From NCBI RefSeq assembly GCF_000178855.1, contig NZ_ADVG01000005.1, positions 992,001 through 1,056,000 on the forward strand: a DNA stretch of 64,000 bases, read 5' to 3'. A program made the position numbers and the translations under genes. Below, one piece after another: positions 1 to 9,056 of this stretch. The stretch's first letter is position 1; every line of letters begins with the position of its first letter. Below the pieces are notes generated by a model. The model searched no databases and was not told where the DNA came from. It saw nothing but the letters and a program-made list of their open reading frames with translations. This DNA is from Ktedonobacter racemifer DSM 44963 (GTDB lineage Bacteria > Chloroflexota > Ktedonobacteria > Ktedonobacterales > Ktedonobacteraceae).

Positions 1-728
1 ATACACATGCTGGCAGAGATGGGGTTGCTGTCATGGTCAGTCCTCCTGACCTCTATTTTACCACTTCTCTCAAGAGTCACTACCTACTTTTTCATAGTAT
101 ATCTTGCATGGATTATATTCGCAAGCAGATGTTTTCTTTAATGTCTGTATTTTCTCGTCTCTCTCGCTTTATCACACTACTTACAACATACACCTTTATT
201 AATCTACTTGTTTTTCCCCACGCTTTTATAAACCTCATTACGAGCATCTTACAGTATCCACATACTGAGATCCTCTTTACATTTATGGATGAAGAAATAA
301 ACCACTTTCTCTCCCACCCTGAGAAAAATATACAGCAACATTTTGATGCATTCTTTGGCTCAGAAAGCTTGCAAGATATATGTTCTCGAATAATCATACA
401 TACCAGCTTTCTCAACTCTACCAGACGCAATTGCGAATGGTCGCAAAGATGACATATACGCATGCCTTTTGCCTAAAGAATGAGCGTAACATAACTGATT
501 ATTTCCTGATTTTCAGCGCAACAAATGGAATACACTCAACTCATCGCTCACCTTTGTAACCCGTGAGTAAGCCGGAACTTTCCTCCGCGATCTTGCTCTC
601 CATGTCTTCAGAGAAGGAGAGCAAGACGGTACAACTGCTGATAGCACACAAAGCATTGGCATACATTTCATATTATTGCACAACACTAAACGCTATCGAT
701 TCGTTCGTATTGCTCAGGAAAGATGGTG
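1..728. other. AT-rich stretch without a supported gene
   Basis: Open frames exist on both strands (about 33-452 forward and 113-463 reverse), but they overlap each other, show no recognisable domain and have no convincing ribosome site. The stretch is visibly richer in A and T than the operon to its right. It lies just past the 3' end of the methyltransferase gene, so it may be the downstream flank of the RiPP operon. I see no RNA gene or repeat in it. Confidence 0.5.
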
Positions 729-1877
729 CTAACCCATATTCTGAGAGAGTGGGAACTCCTGGCCATTCTGGCTGATCATCATAGATGTTTCGCCGAGTAA
801 AAGAGTATAGTCTTCAACCTGTGGCTCGCCCAGGTGATGATAGGCCTGGAGGCAGGCCTGGATGTTACCTACCAATGGTTCGCTCTGCCCATAGATGGTG
901 AGTTGATCTTTGTGGATGTGGATGATAGTTTCTTGCTGCGGCTGAGAGAGGAGGTAGAGAGAAACATTTCCCTCCTGCTGGTCAGGTTGGCGGTAATACC
1001 TCTTCGTCAGTGTGGGACAGAAACTTTGCAAGAGGATGGCAAACCTACTTGACCGCTCCAGGAGGGCTTCCAGGTCCCCATCAAGCTTGAGTACTTGCTT
1101 TGGCAGGGTTGATAACTGCTTCCAGCTAAATTTAGGAAAGGGGTCAACGCTATTAGGACCAGTGAGCCGCATATAGCTGGCATGAAGAGGGAGCAGGGAC
1201 CCAATGCCAACCTCTCCAATCTTCTCAATGCGCACAAAGATACTTGCCAGGGGAAGGAGCACATTCGCGATCAAGATTCCTCCTTCTCGAAGTTGCTGAA
1301 GCCAGGAAGGAGGAATGGCCGTAACGCCGCAAGTCGCTAACAACCGATCATAAGGCGCATGCTCAGCATATCCCTGATACCCATCCGCAGTAAGTGCTTG
1401 CACATTAGAGATGCCTGTCTGGGTGAGTCGATCTGTTGCGCGCTGTACCAGGTCTTCAGCAATATCCACGCTGACCACCACCCCTCTCTGCTCGACCATA
1501 TGCGCCATGAGGGCGGCATTGTAGCCTGTCCCGGAACCGATTTCCAGAACCCGCTGCCCAGGAGCAAGCGCAAGCGCTTCCAGTTGTGCTGCCATGATCG
1601 AGGGCTGCGAGCTGGAGCTACTCGGCATCTTGCGGGTGTCGAGTCTCGTCACCAGGGGATGGTCTTGATAGACCTCTTCGAGCGTAGGATTGAGAATCGT
1701 CTCCCAGACCAGTTCATTGCCACATTGCCGATAATACTGGTCGACAAAGGCTTCGCGAGGAATAGCCAGGAACGCGTCGCGCACGATAGGCGTGAGACGA
1801 TGGCCAAGCGCAGCCTCAATGTTTGTCACCAGGTGTTCACGATGCTGAATGGATGTTTGCTGGCTCATAGGTGGCAT
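729..1877 (-). CDS. Protein-L-isoaspartate methyltransferase homologue of an ATP-grasp RiPP cluster
   Basis: A 382-residue SAM-dependent methyltransferase of the PCMT/PIMT fold. Residues about 86-98 (SSSSQPSIMAAQL) match the PIMT Ser-Gln-Pro substrate segment, and VLEIGSGTGYNAALM at about 110 is SAM motif I. About 180 further residues follow the usual PIMT core, as in the methyltransferases of ATP-grasp peptide maturase systems (TIGR04188-like). In fuscimiditide-type graspetides such enzymes methylate an Asp of the cyclised peptide so that it closes to an aspartimide. The same role is inferred here from the adjoining ATP-grasp and precursor genes. The start at 1877 has a GAAGGA-like site and overlaps the ATP-grasp 3' end by about 40 nt, which suggests coupled translation. 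It is now about 12 kb from its promoter because of the transposon upstream. Confidence 0.85.
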   Translation of the reverse strand: MPPMSQQTSIQHREHLVTNIEAALGHRLTPIVRDAFLAIPREAFVDQYYRQCGNELVWETILNPTLEEVYQDHPLVTRLDTRKMPSSSSSQPSIMAAQLEALALAPGQRVLEIGSGTGYNAALMAHMVEQRGVVVSVDIAEDLVQRATDRLTQTGISNVQALTADGYQGYAEHAPYDRLLATCGVTAIPPSWLQQLREGGILIANVLLPLASIFVRIEKIGEVGIGSLLPLHASYMRLTGPNSVDPFPKFSWKQLSTLPKQVLKLDGDLEALLERSSRFAILLQSFCPTLTKRYYRQPDQQEGNVSLYLLSQPQQETIIHIHKDQLTIYGQSEPLVGNIQACLQAYHHLGEPQVEDYTLLLGETSMMISQNGQEFPLSQNMG

Positions 1878-2318
1878 GTTTTTCCTTCTTTCCTTGCGTC
1901 AATAATCGTGCCAGGTGGGCGTGAAGTGGAATACCTGTTGGTTCCTCCAACCAGGCAAACTGGCCTGAAGGGTTTAACTCCAGGAAATAGTATTCCCCTT
2001 GATGATCTCGTGCCAGGTCAATCGCGGAAAAGTGCAGTCCATAGAACGCGTTGAGCGCGAGCAGTTGCTGCTCAATTTCCGCAGGTAGCTGATGCAGACG
2101 ATAGGTCAGACGGCTGTAATCGACGCGGAAATCAACATGGGTCTCCTCAGAATGCGCGTGGATCTCGGTGGCAAATACCTGCTCTCCCATGATGACCACG
2201 CGAATATCATACTGCTTATCTATGTACTCCTGAAAGAAATGCGTAGTGGTCGAAACGCGTTCGGCTTGCTCGATGATCTCTGGAGGCACAAGGCTGGTAT
2301 GGGTTGAAAGGGGAATCC
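1837..2318 (-). pseudogene. ATP-grasp peptide ligase, C-terminal part (split by a Tn3-family transposon)
   Basis: This is the C-terminal 159 codons of a graspetide-type ATP-grasp ligase. It contains FQEYIDKQYDIRVVIMGEQV and the terminal metal/ATP-binding motif FLELNPSGQFAWLE, typical of MvdD/SAV_5884-like peptide maturases. Its N-terminal part lies at 13221-13757. The target duplication AATCC (2314-2318 and 13221-13225) joins the two halves in phase: codon ATT ends the first part and CCC CTT TCA continues the second, giving SAG-I-PLSTHTSLVPPE. An open frame continues leftwards into the transposon inverted repeat, but that extension is not part of the original protein. The half here has no start of its own and is presumably non-functional. 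Confidence 0.88.
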
Positions 2319-2364
2319 GGCCTCCGAGTAGTAATGGAACGAAAAACAACGCTAAGGAATTTGC
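2319..2364 (+). repeat. Left terminal inverted repeat of the Tn3-family transposon
   Basis: The 46 bases are the exact reverse complement of 13175-13220. The outer end starts GGCCTCC and the inner part holds the GCTAAGG motif seen in Tn3-family ends. The flanking AATCC at 2314-2318 is one target-site copy. Confidence 0.93.
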
Positions 2365-2411
2365 TCTGCCTTTGAGAGAGGTATGGCGAGTAGACCCAGG
2401 ATACAAGATAC

Positions 2412-2470
2412 AGCACCTATTCAGATCCTCTGTGCTGAAGAAGCAAGTGCAGAGGATCTGAATAGGTGCT
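2412..2470. repeat. 21-bp perfect inverted repeat with 17-nt spacer
   Basis: Positions 2412-2432 and 2450-2470 are exact reverse complements and would form a strong hairpin just inside the left transposon end. No U-run follows, so a simple terminator is unlikely. It may be the remnant of a small palindromic element, or may insulate the cargo from outside transcription. Confidence 0.75.
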
Positions 2471-2501
2471 CTAAAAGTTGAACTCATAAGGCTCATTAAT
2501 A

Positions 2502-2540
2502 GGGGTTCCGACATAATTTCCCCGATAGATTCCGCTAAGG
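2502..2540 (+). repeat. Relic of a second Tn3-like terminal repeat
   Basis: Thirty-nine bases begin GGGGTTCCG and end TTCCGCTAAGG, the layout of a Tn3-family end, but the sequence differs from the ends of the present transposon. A related short copy (GGGTTCCGCTAAG) follows at 2568-2580. With the resolvase tail next to it, this suggests an older Tn3-type element once occupied this place. Confidence 0.5.
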
Positions 2541-2575
2541 GCGAGCTAGCTGTAAAAAAGTCCTGATGGGTTCCG

Positions 2576-2700
2576 CTAAGCTTGAGGTCCTGGCGCTTTC
2601 CTGCTTCCCTTCACATAGCTGAAAAACGTTGAGCGAGAGACCCCGAGAAGAGAGCAGATCTCAGCGACGGACGTGGAGACGAGGCGGAGCATGCCTCTCG
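2576..2700 (-). pseudogene. Serine recombinase C-terminal HTH fragment
   Basis: The reverse frame reads SVAEICSLLGVSRSTFFSYV, the helix-turn-helix that ends Tn3-type resolvases, followed by about 11 residues and a stop. No catalytic domain precedes it. It is not part of the intact resolvase at 9057-9629, so it is most likely the tail of a resolvase from an older element. From about 2700 to 3016 I recognise nothing. Confidence 0.55.
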
Positions 2701-3016
2701 GTTGATCTTCGCGGTTCAAAACACCAGGGAGCAGGTTTCTGCTCCTCCCAGTGGGAACGCATCTCCAACAGCGTGCGATGAGCACTGTCGAAATCATACC
2801 CCGGGGAATCGGGGAGCATTTCATCGCTCATTGCATATCCGCAGAAGCCTCCCTGCTCGCCCCTCTCCGATGTGGACAGCCAAAGCAGGAGCGGGTTTCA
2901 GGTACTCACTTAGCCGCGATGCTCACACAGGGCGAAGGACGCACGAGAGAGAACCTCCTCGGACTGGAGCTTGACATGAAGTTCAAACCCAAACAGCAGT
3001 TGGTTGCGCCAGTTCG

Positions 3017-3331
3017 TCAGTCACCCAGAACCGAGAGGTCGGGCTGGCGGAGATGTGCGGGATCGGAAATCGCGTTGATCTGGGTGATCCTGCCGTGCGT
3101 GATCGTGAACGTGGCGACGAGGAGGAGCTGTCCACGCGGGGCTACAACAAGTCCTACCGAGCCGTTTATCACAACCAGCCGTGCTCCCTGCGTACTTCCC
3201 GCGAACTGTCTGGCAACAGAGGCTGCACCACTGGCCTCTTTTAACGCGCCCGCAGGCAGGGTTGTGGGCTGCTCATGTCGGAACACCACATCCGGGTCAA
3301 GTAGCATGAGCAGCGTCTCAAAGTCACCGCC
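3017..3331 (-). pseudogene. ECF41/SigJ-type sigma factor, C-terminal SnoaL-like fragment
   Basis: The frame reads GGDFETLLMLLDPDVVFRHE and continues through VVINGSVGLVVAPRG to a LSVLGD tail. This is the pattern of the SnoaL-like C-terminal domain carried by ECF41/SigJ sigma factors. The sigma-2 and sigma-4 regions expected upstream are absent, so only about the last 100 residues survive. It is debris inside the transposon cargo region. Confidence 0.65.
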
Positions 3332-3392
3332 CTAATCTTGTTACGCAACTCTTGGGCATTTGGGAATTTCCCGCTCTGGTTCCATCATTTTT

Positions 3393-4937
3393 TTAGGGAA
3401 AGCACCTTCTCAGCGTCGCCAGATCGGGTCGCCTGGCCGGGTCAATAACCAGGCATGCCTCTATCAGGCGAATCGCTTCCGGCTCCAGGATACTCCCTGC
3501 CAGTTGCAGTTCCGGCGCAAGCTGATCAGGCCAGGGTTTTCGTCTCTCAACTAGCTTGTCATCGCTTTTTTTGAAAGGTAGCTCCCCGGTCAGCAGTTCC
3601 CAGGCAATAATCCCCCAGGAATAAATATCGCTTCGTACATCTCCTTTGAAGCTGGCTGGCGCTCCTGGCGTGCTCTGCCCTTTATCGACATATTCTAATA
3701 ACTCTGGCGAGGCATACTCATCCCACATTTTATCGCGCTCTTTTCCCTTTTTAAGATGATTGAGCCTGGTCTCTCTTCCTGGTATTTTTGTACAATCAAA
3801 ATTAAATAATTGCGCGATCAGCTCCGATTCACTGTATTGCACAAAAATGCTATCTGGGCGCAGATCTCGGTAAGCGCTCTTCTTAAAGCCCGGCTGCTGC
3901 GTAAGATATTGCAATGCGTTGAGCAGCCCTCCCAGGATGTGGAAACGCGCGGCCAGATCAAAAGGAATACGTTTCAATTCCTCCTCTGGAGTTTGGCGAT
4001 GCGGCTCTCCTGTGAGAAGTTCGCTCAAAAAAGCCCCCGACCTGCGCGCCAGGATGACATAGAGGCTGTCATCTGTTGATTTGAATGTACGGTACTCGAC
4101 AATATGCTTGTGTTGGGCAAAACGAGTCAAGACATCAGCGTGGCGTAAGACCAGTTGTTCTCGTTTGGCGCGCTGGTCTTGTGAAGCCAGCACCTGTCCA
4201 TATTCTTTGATCCAGACTGGATCTTTGAACACTTCTCCCTCGCCCAGATAGATTTTACAGTCGAGAAAGGAATCGGTGTGATGTTCTCCAAGGAGAAGAT
4301 ACCCTTCGATGCTGTGCTGACGAGGTTTGGCCGCCGCTTTCACTTCTGAGAGAAGTACCTCGGCTACCTTTGCTTGTTGCATCGCGTTCAGATGCACCTT
4401 ATTCGTGGGAGTAGCCGCGCGGAAGGCAGCGATCAGTTGCGGCAACTGCTCAATGCGGCAGGCGCCCGCTGCTCCTTCAGGCTGTGGTCGCTGCGGATCT
4501 CCCCCGGCAAATGAGATCTGGGGCCGCGTATCAAGATCTATACTCGTAAATACAAGTGCGGCGTAAATAGGCGGAGCAACGGGTAGCCAGCGCCTTTCTT
4601 TTTTCAGACGGCCCCCTAATTCCTTTGCTGCGTACCGATAGTTTGGCAGCGCATTGTGCTCTTCTTTCCATACACCATCGACGAACCGTCTCACCTTGCT
4701 ATTGCTCCCCTCAACCTCTATGCGCTGCCCGCGCCAATTTTTAAAGTCAAGCAAGAAGATGGCATCTGGTAGCAGCAGTATGGCATCGATCTCGCGATCC
4801 ATGGTCTGTTTGCCGATAAACGTAGCCGGGAGGATATATCCATTCTCTCGGGAGAGGAGGCGTTGGAGCTCCCTGATAGCCTGCTCTTCAGTCCTTTTTA
4901 TATACTTCGAGCCAGCAGTCAGCTTTAGTTGTATCAT
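3393..4937 (-). CDS. NERD-domain protein with a degenerate protein-kinase domain
   Basis: A 514-residue protein. Residues about 10-130 resemble the nuclease-related NERD domain (EREIDAILLLPDAIFLLDFKN-like, with an acidic residue and Lys in LLDFKNWRG). From about 240 it has a kinase-like fold: YRDLRPDSIFV in place of the HRD catalytic loop, NFD where DFG is expected, and YASPELL in place of APE. A standard glycine loop is not obvious, so the kinase part may be inactive or atypical. Its start overlaps the stop of the upstream kinase-TPR gene by 4 nt (ATGA), so the two are co-translated cargo of the Tn3 transposon. NERD-kinase proteins occur in prokaryotic defence islands, so a signalling or defence role is possible but unproven. 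Confidence 0.75.
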   Translation of the reverse strand: MIQLKLTAGSKYIKRTEEQAIRELQRLLSRENGYILPATFIGKQTMDREIDAILLLPDAIFLLDFKNWRGQRIEVEGSNSKVRRFVDGVWKEEHNALPNYRYAAKELGGRLKKERRWLPVAPPIYAALVFTSIDLDTRPQISFAGGDPQRPQPEGAAGACRIEQLPQLIAAFRAATPTNKVHLNAMQQAKVAEVLLSEVKAAAKPRQHSIEGYLLLGEHHTDSFLDCKIYLGEGEVFKDPVWIKEYGQVLASQDQRAKREQLVLRHADVLTRFAQHKHIVEYRTFKSTDDSLYVILARRSGAFLSELLTGEPHRQTPEEELKRIPFDLAARFHILGGLLNALQYLTQQPGFKKSAYRDLRPDSIFVQYSESELIAQLFNFDCTKIPGRETRLNHLKKGKERDKMWDEYASPELLEYVDKGQSTPGAPASFKGDVRSDIYSWGIIAWELLTGELPFKKSDDKLVERRKPWPDQLAPELQLAGSILEPEAIRLIEACLVIDPARRPDLATLRRCFP

Positions 4938-7900
4938 CCGAAGAGCATCCTTCCTGTTTTTGCTTTCGCGAAAGCAGCCTTGGCCGCCTTCCCTCTTCCT
5001 AAGGCCTGTAACGCTTTGCCCTTACCTTGATAAAAATCTGCGATGTTGGGGTCAAGGTGAATGGCTCGCTCAAACTCGATCAGCGCTTTCTCGTAGCGTT
5101 TGAGGAAAAGCAGAATCTTGCCTTTCATAAAATAGGCGGGAGCAAAGCCAGGATCAAAGTGAATGTGCTGCTCAAAGGCTTTGAGTGCTTCCCTATGACG
5201 CCCCAGCTCATGGAGGAGCAAGCCGTAAGAACTATAGTCTGAATAATAAGGATTCAGGCGAATGGCCTGCTCAAGCACTTCAAGCGCTGCTTTCTTGAGG
5301 CTAAGTCCAACCAGAACCCGACTTTTCACCTCATAGGCCTCTGCATGATTGGGATCAAGACCAATGGCCTGCTCAATCACTTCGAGCGCCTCATTATATT
5401 GCTTACGCTTGAACAAGTCTTTCCCCCGCGCAACAAGTTTTTCAATACGATCGGGATCAGGATGCATGGCCTCCTCTTGCCGCTTGAGCGCTTCCAGGAC
5501 TTTATCTGGTACCATCTCTATCTGGCTGGCAAGGGGAATGCCGCGCCTCCGCTCTGGTTGCGTTCCACTGCTCCTGGCAGATTGTATCCCCTCTTCCAGA
5601 AGAAGCGCACGGATATCCTCAGGATCAAGGCGAAGAGCCTGCTCGACCGCTGCCAGTGCTTCCTCATAGCGCCCGAGCGTATAGAGAAACTGGCCCTGAT
5701 CAAGACGTAAGGCTATAGTGTCGGGATTAAGGTGAAGAGTCTGCTCGGCCACCACCAGTGCTTCCTCATAGTGCTCCAGGGAATAGAGAATCTGGCCTTG
5801 AGCAAGATGTGAGGCTATATTGTCGGGATCAAGGCGAAGAGCCTGCTCGACCGCCACCAATGCTTCCTCATAGCGCTCAAGGGCATACAGAGCCCCTCCT
5901 TGCGACAGATAGAGATCTGCAGAGCCAAGACCAAGCTGCAGCATCTGCTCGTAGACGTCTAACGCTTCCTCGTCCCTCTCAAGCATCCTCAAAACAGCGC
6001 CCAGATTGTGGTATATACGGGCATCAGGGGGATCAAGCTGCACACCGTCTTGAAACGTCGCCAGCGCTTCCTCATAGCGCTCCAGTTCAAGCAGAAGGAG
6101 ACCTTTGTTGAGATAGGCTTCAGCAATCGTAGGATCAAGGCGCAGAGCCTCTTCAAACTCTGCCAGTGCTTCCTCATAACACTTCAGTTCAAACAATATC
6201 CTGCCTTTATTCTGGTGCGCAATTGCGTAGCGGGGATGAAGGAGAATAGCCAGTTGAAATTCTGTCAGCGCCTCCTTATAGCGCTTGAGGAAAAAGAGGG
6301 CAGTGCCTCTATCATTATGGTGGTAAGCGTTCGTGGGATCAAGGCGAATGGCTTCATCGAGCACAGCTAGTATTTCCTCACACCGTTTTCCTTCTTCCAG
6401 CGCTTCACCTTGAGCAACGAACGCACCTACTTGAGCGGGAACGGTCTTCTGCTCAAGCTCCGCCGGCGCTTCTTTACCGGGACTGAGGACAAGCTCTATC
6501 TTCTTTTTTAACGCGTACGCGCGCGAATCATTAGGATTAAGACGAATAGCCTGCTCAACCGCTTCGAGCGCTTCCTCTGGACGATTGAGCGACACCAAAA
6601 CTTCTCCTCGCGCAACGTAAGCGAACGCGTCGTCGGGTCGAAGACGCATGTATTGTTCTATTGCGTTCAGTGCTTCCCCATAGCGTTTAAGGGTAATGAG
6701 CATACCACCTTGACTAAAATATGCATCGGCATTCTTCGGATCAAGGTGAATAGCCTGCTCAAGCGCAGCTACTGCTTCCTCAAGGCGGCCGAGCCTTTGC
6801 AGAGGCCCGGCTTGCGCAAGATAGACCTGAGTCAGGCCAGGATCAAGACATAGAGCCTGTTCCAACGCATCCGCTGCTTCTTCAAACCGATCAAGCATGT
6901 AGAGAAGAGACCCTTGCTTAACATACATCTCAGCACGATTGGGATCACGAGCCAGGACCTGTTCATACATTGCCAGAGCCTCTGCATAGCGACCAAGTTC
7001 AGACAAGATATCGCCTCGCTGAGCATAGGCATCCACAGGCTCTGGATCAAGCTGGATACTCTGCTCAAAGACAACCAGCGCCTCTTCATAGCGCTTGAGG
7101 GCCATGAGCATGTTGCCCTTATGGTAATATTTACGGGCATCGTAGGGATCAAGCCAGAGAGCCTGTTCGAACATCGCCAGCGCTTCCTCTGGACGATCGA
7201 GGGCGATCAATGTCTTCCCTTTGTTAAAGTAAGCCTCTGGGCTCTCTGGATCAAGGCGAATATGCTCTTCAAATGCGGCCACCGCTTCCTCGTAGCGACC
7301 GAGCTGGAACAGCACACTGCCCTTGTTGCTATATATCCGGGCGCCATTGGGATCAAGACGTATCACCTCTTCATATGTTGCCAGCGCCTCTTCGTATTTT
7401 CCCAGCTCGTTGAGGGAGTTCGCCCGATTCGTCAGGGTGTGGAATCTGGGAATTGCCCGATGGCTTTTCTCAGTACGAGGGTAGGGACGGCCTAACTGGT
7501 GCTGATAAATTGCTTTCAGCTCATTTGCGACTTGCAGCATGCTGGCCGGACGATCTTCTGGTCGGGGCTGGAAACATTGTCTGAGTACCTGCTCGATTTC
7601 AGGTGGCATCAAGGGAATGATCCCCTCCTGGGGCTTGTACTTGTCCAGCGCATCCAATGCCATTATTCCAGTCCTCCAAGTCACGTCCCCGACAAACATC
7701 TCTAAGACCGATACGGCCCAGCTCCAGATGTCTGTCCTGCGACCCAGCGCCTCCTCTTCATACTGCTCCGGGGAGCAATAGAGTATCGAGTAACCTCCTG
7801 AAGTGACCGGGATGCTATGCTCCGCGCTCCTGTCCGTGCGCTTGCCAGCCAGCGCTCGTGCTCTGGAGAGCCCAAAGTCAGTCACTTTGGCAATGCCATC

Positions 7901-8446
7901 CCCTGTCATCATCACGTTGGCTGGCTTGATATCCTGGTGGACCAATCCCTGCTCATGAGCGGCGTGGATGCCCCAGGCCATCATAATGGCGACATCAAGT
8001 ATTCGTGTCAGAGCATCCGTCTGCCCGCCCTTGTAGAGTTTACGCCGCTGAATCCACTCCTTGAGACTGCCTCCCTCAACATATTCGGCAAAGATACGCG
8101 GGATGTGACCGAGTGTGAGGATATACAAACAGAGAACAATGTTGGGATGTGGCTCCAGATGAACCCATGTTTCAGCCTCGCGTACAACGTTCTCTATGGC
8201 TTCCTCACTGGAGAACATATCTGACATGGGGCTCTTTACCGCTAGATCAACGTTTCTCAAACGATCATGTACTTTATACACGACCCCCATACCTCCCTTA
8301 CCCAACAGCCTGGTCACTTCGTACTCCTGAAGGATAAGATCACCGATCTGCCATGTTTCGGGCACGTTATCGAAGGGGGTCTTTCTATTCCAGGTAACGT
8401 GTACCCCCTCCTGGGGCAGGTCCTCTGATTGGTCTCTCTGACTCAT
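4934..8446 (-). CDS. Ser/Thr protein kinase with a long C-terminal TPR array
   Basis: About 1170 residues. A Hanks-type kinase fills about residues 30-320: LLGKGGMGVVYKV glycine loop, LAVKS lysine, LVHQDIKPANVM catalytic loop (HRD is HQD), VTDFG, and CSPEQYEEEALGRRTDIWSW. From about 350 to the end runs an array of roughly 23 tetratricopeptide units with a 34-residue period (GRYEEALAAxEQAIRLDP pattern), which makes the DNA itself periodic at about 102 bp. No membrane segment is seen, so it is probably cytosolic, with the TPRs recruiting partners. I prefer the start at 8446, which has an AGAGG site; 8485 is an in-frame alternative. It is translationally coupled to the NERD-kinase gene downstream. 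Both are cargo of the Tn3-family transposon. Confidence 0.88.
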   Translation of the reverse strand: MSQRDQSEDLPQEGVHVTWNRKTPFDNVPETWQIGDLILQEYEVTRLLGKGGMGVVYKVHDRLRNVDLAVKSPMSDMFSSEEAIENVVREAETWVHLEPHPNIVLCLYILTLGHIPRIFAEYVEGGSLKEWIQRRKLYKGGQTDALTRILDVAIMMAWGIHAAHEQGLVHQDIKPANVMMTGDGIAKVTDFGLSRARALAGKRTDRSAEHSIPVTSGGYSILYCSPEQYEEEALGRRTDIWSWAVSVLEMFVGDVTWRTGIMALDALDKYKPQEGIIPLMPPEIEQVLRQCFQPRPEDRPASMLQVANELKAIYQHQLGRPYPRTEKSHRAIPRFHTLTNRANSLNELGKYEEALATYEEVIRLDPNGARIYSNKGSVLFQLGRYEEAVAAFEEHIRLDPESPEAYFNKGKTLIALDRPEEALAMFEQALWLDPYDARKYYHKGNMLMALKRYEEALVVFEQSIQLDPEPVDAYAQRGDILSELGRYAEALAMYEQVLARDPNRAEMYVKQGSLLYMLDRFEEAADALEQALCLDPGLTQVYLAQAGPLQRLGRLEEAVAALEQAIHLDPKNADAYFSQGGMLITLKRYGEALNAIEQYMRLRPDDAFAYVARGEVLVSLNRPEEALEAVEQAIRLNPNDSRAYALKKKIELVLSPGKEAPAELEQKTVPAQVGAFVAQGEALEEGKRCEEILAVLDEAIRLDPTNAYHHNDRGTALFFLKRYKEALTEFQLAILLHPRYAIAHQNKGRILFELKCYEEALAEFEEALRLDPTIAEAYLNKGLLLLELERYEEALATFQDGVQLDPPDARIYHNLGAVLRMLERDEEALDVYEQMLQLGLGSADLYLSQGGALYALERYEEALVAVEQALRLDPDNIASHLAQGQILYSLEHYEEALVVAEQTLHLNPDTIALRLDQGQFLYTLGRYEEALAAVEQALRLDPEDIRALLLEEGIQSARSSGTQPERRRGIPLASQIEMVPDKVLEALKRQEEAMHPDPDRIEKLVARGKDLFKRKQYNEALEVIEQAIGLDPNHAEAYEVKSRVLVGLSLKKAALEVLEQAIRLNPYYSDYSSYGLLLHELGRHREALKAFEQHIHFDPGFAPAYFMKGKILLFLKRYEKALIEFERAIHLDPNIADFYQGKGKALQALGRGKAAKAAFAKAKTGRMLFG

Positions 8447-8485
8447 AGGCAACCTCTCATGACTGATACAGCCTGCTTGGTTCAC

Positions 8486-9056
8486 TTTAGCATATGAAAT
8501 CCATTATTTCAATATATTCGCCGTATTCCCTTGAAAATCCCTCTTCGGACATCAAAAATGAGGGAAGATTTCGGCACGTTACCACCATCCTACGCATTTT
8601 CATGCCAAGCAACGCGTACAAAGTGTTGAGTTTCGCTCTGTGGAAAAACTTATAGTGGATGACATCGACTCGCGCCGATTTACAGCGACATCATCCCAGG
8701 CTCCCAGGAAGGGCACAGGCCCCCACTTTCGAGGCATTTAGGTAACAAATGCTTTAGATTTGAAAGTTGAACTCTGACGATTGGTTACTTTGTACCATAT
8801 AACTGCTGTTATATCCTACATTTACGCTTGTGGCACGAAATGCTATGTTGTCAGTTTACTCTATAGGCCGATTCGTACCACTCATCGTTGTTACGTTAGC
8901 GCGGCCATGCGAGCACAATTTTGCTAATTATATGGTACGCCGTACTTTTTCGTCAATGAAGGCTAGAGGAGACAATCAAGGCTAGAAGCCGCTTCAAGCG
9001 TATGAGCGACCAAGATATGGAGCCCCAATTTGGCCAGGAATGAGGTCAAGGTACAG
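8486..9056. promoter_or_regulatory. Non-coding region with candidate resolution (res) site
   Basis: No gene is supported here. The most regular structure is the inverted pair GTACCATATAA (8792-8802) and TTATATGGTAC (8928-8938), with further GTACCA/GGTACG-like half-sites between them. Spaced inverted recombinase half-sites next to a resolvase gene are what a Tn3 res site looks like, although here they lie beyond the resolvase stop. The promoter of the kinase operon must also lie here, but I cannot place it. Confidence 0.35.

Noticed and set aside
33..452. Forward 139-codon frame at the left edge
   Set aside because: No domain, no ribosome site, overlapped by an equally long reverse frame, in AT-rich DNA.
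1837..2514. Continuous 225-codon reverse frame that looks like one gene
   Set aside because: Its first 65 codons are transposon-end DNA; only the part below 2319 is ATP-grasp coding.
2751..3335. Forward 194-codon frame inside the transposon
   Set aside because: It is antisense to the sigma-factor fragment and shows no protein features.
5758..6370. Long forward frames antisense to the TPR array
   Set aside because: They arise from the 102-bp periodicity of the TPR gene, not from coding selection.
4934..8446. Regular repeats at about 102 bp considered as a CRISPR or satellite array
   Set aside because: The period is that of 34-residue TPR units in one continuous reading frame; no conserved repeat with unique spacers.
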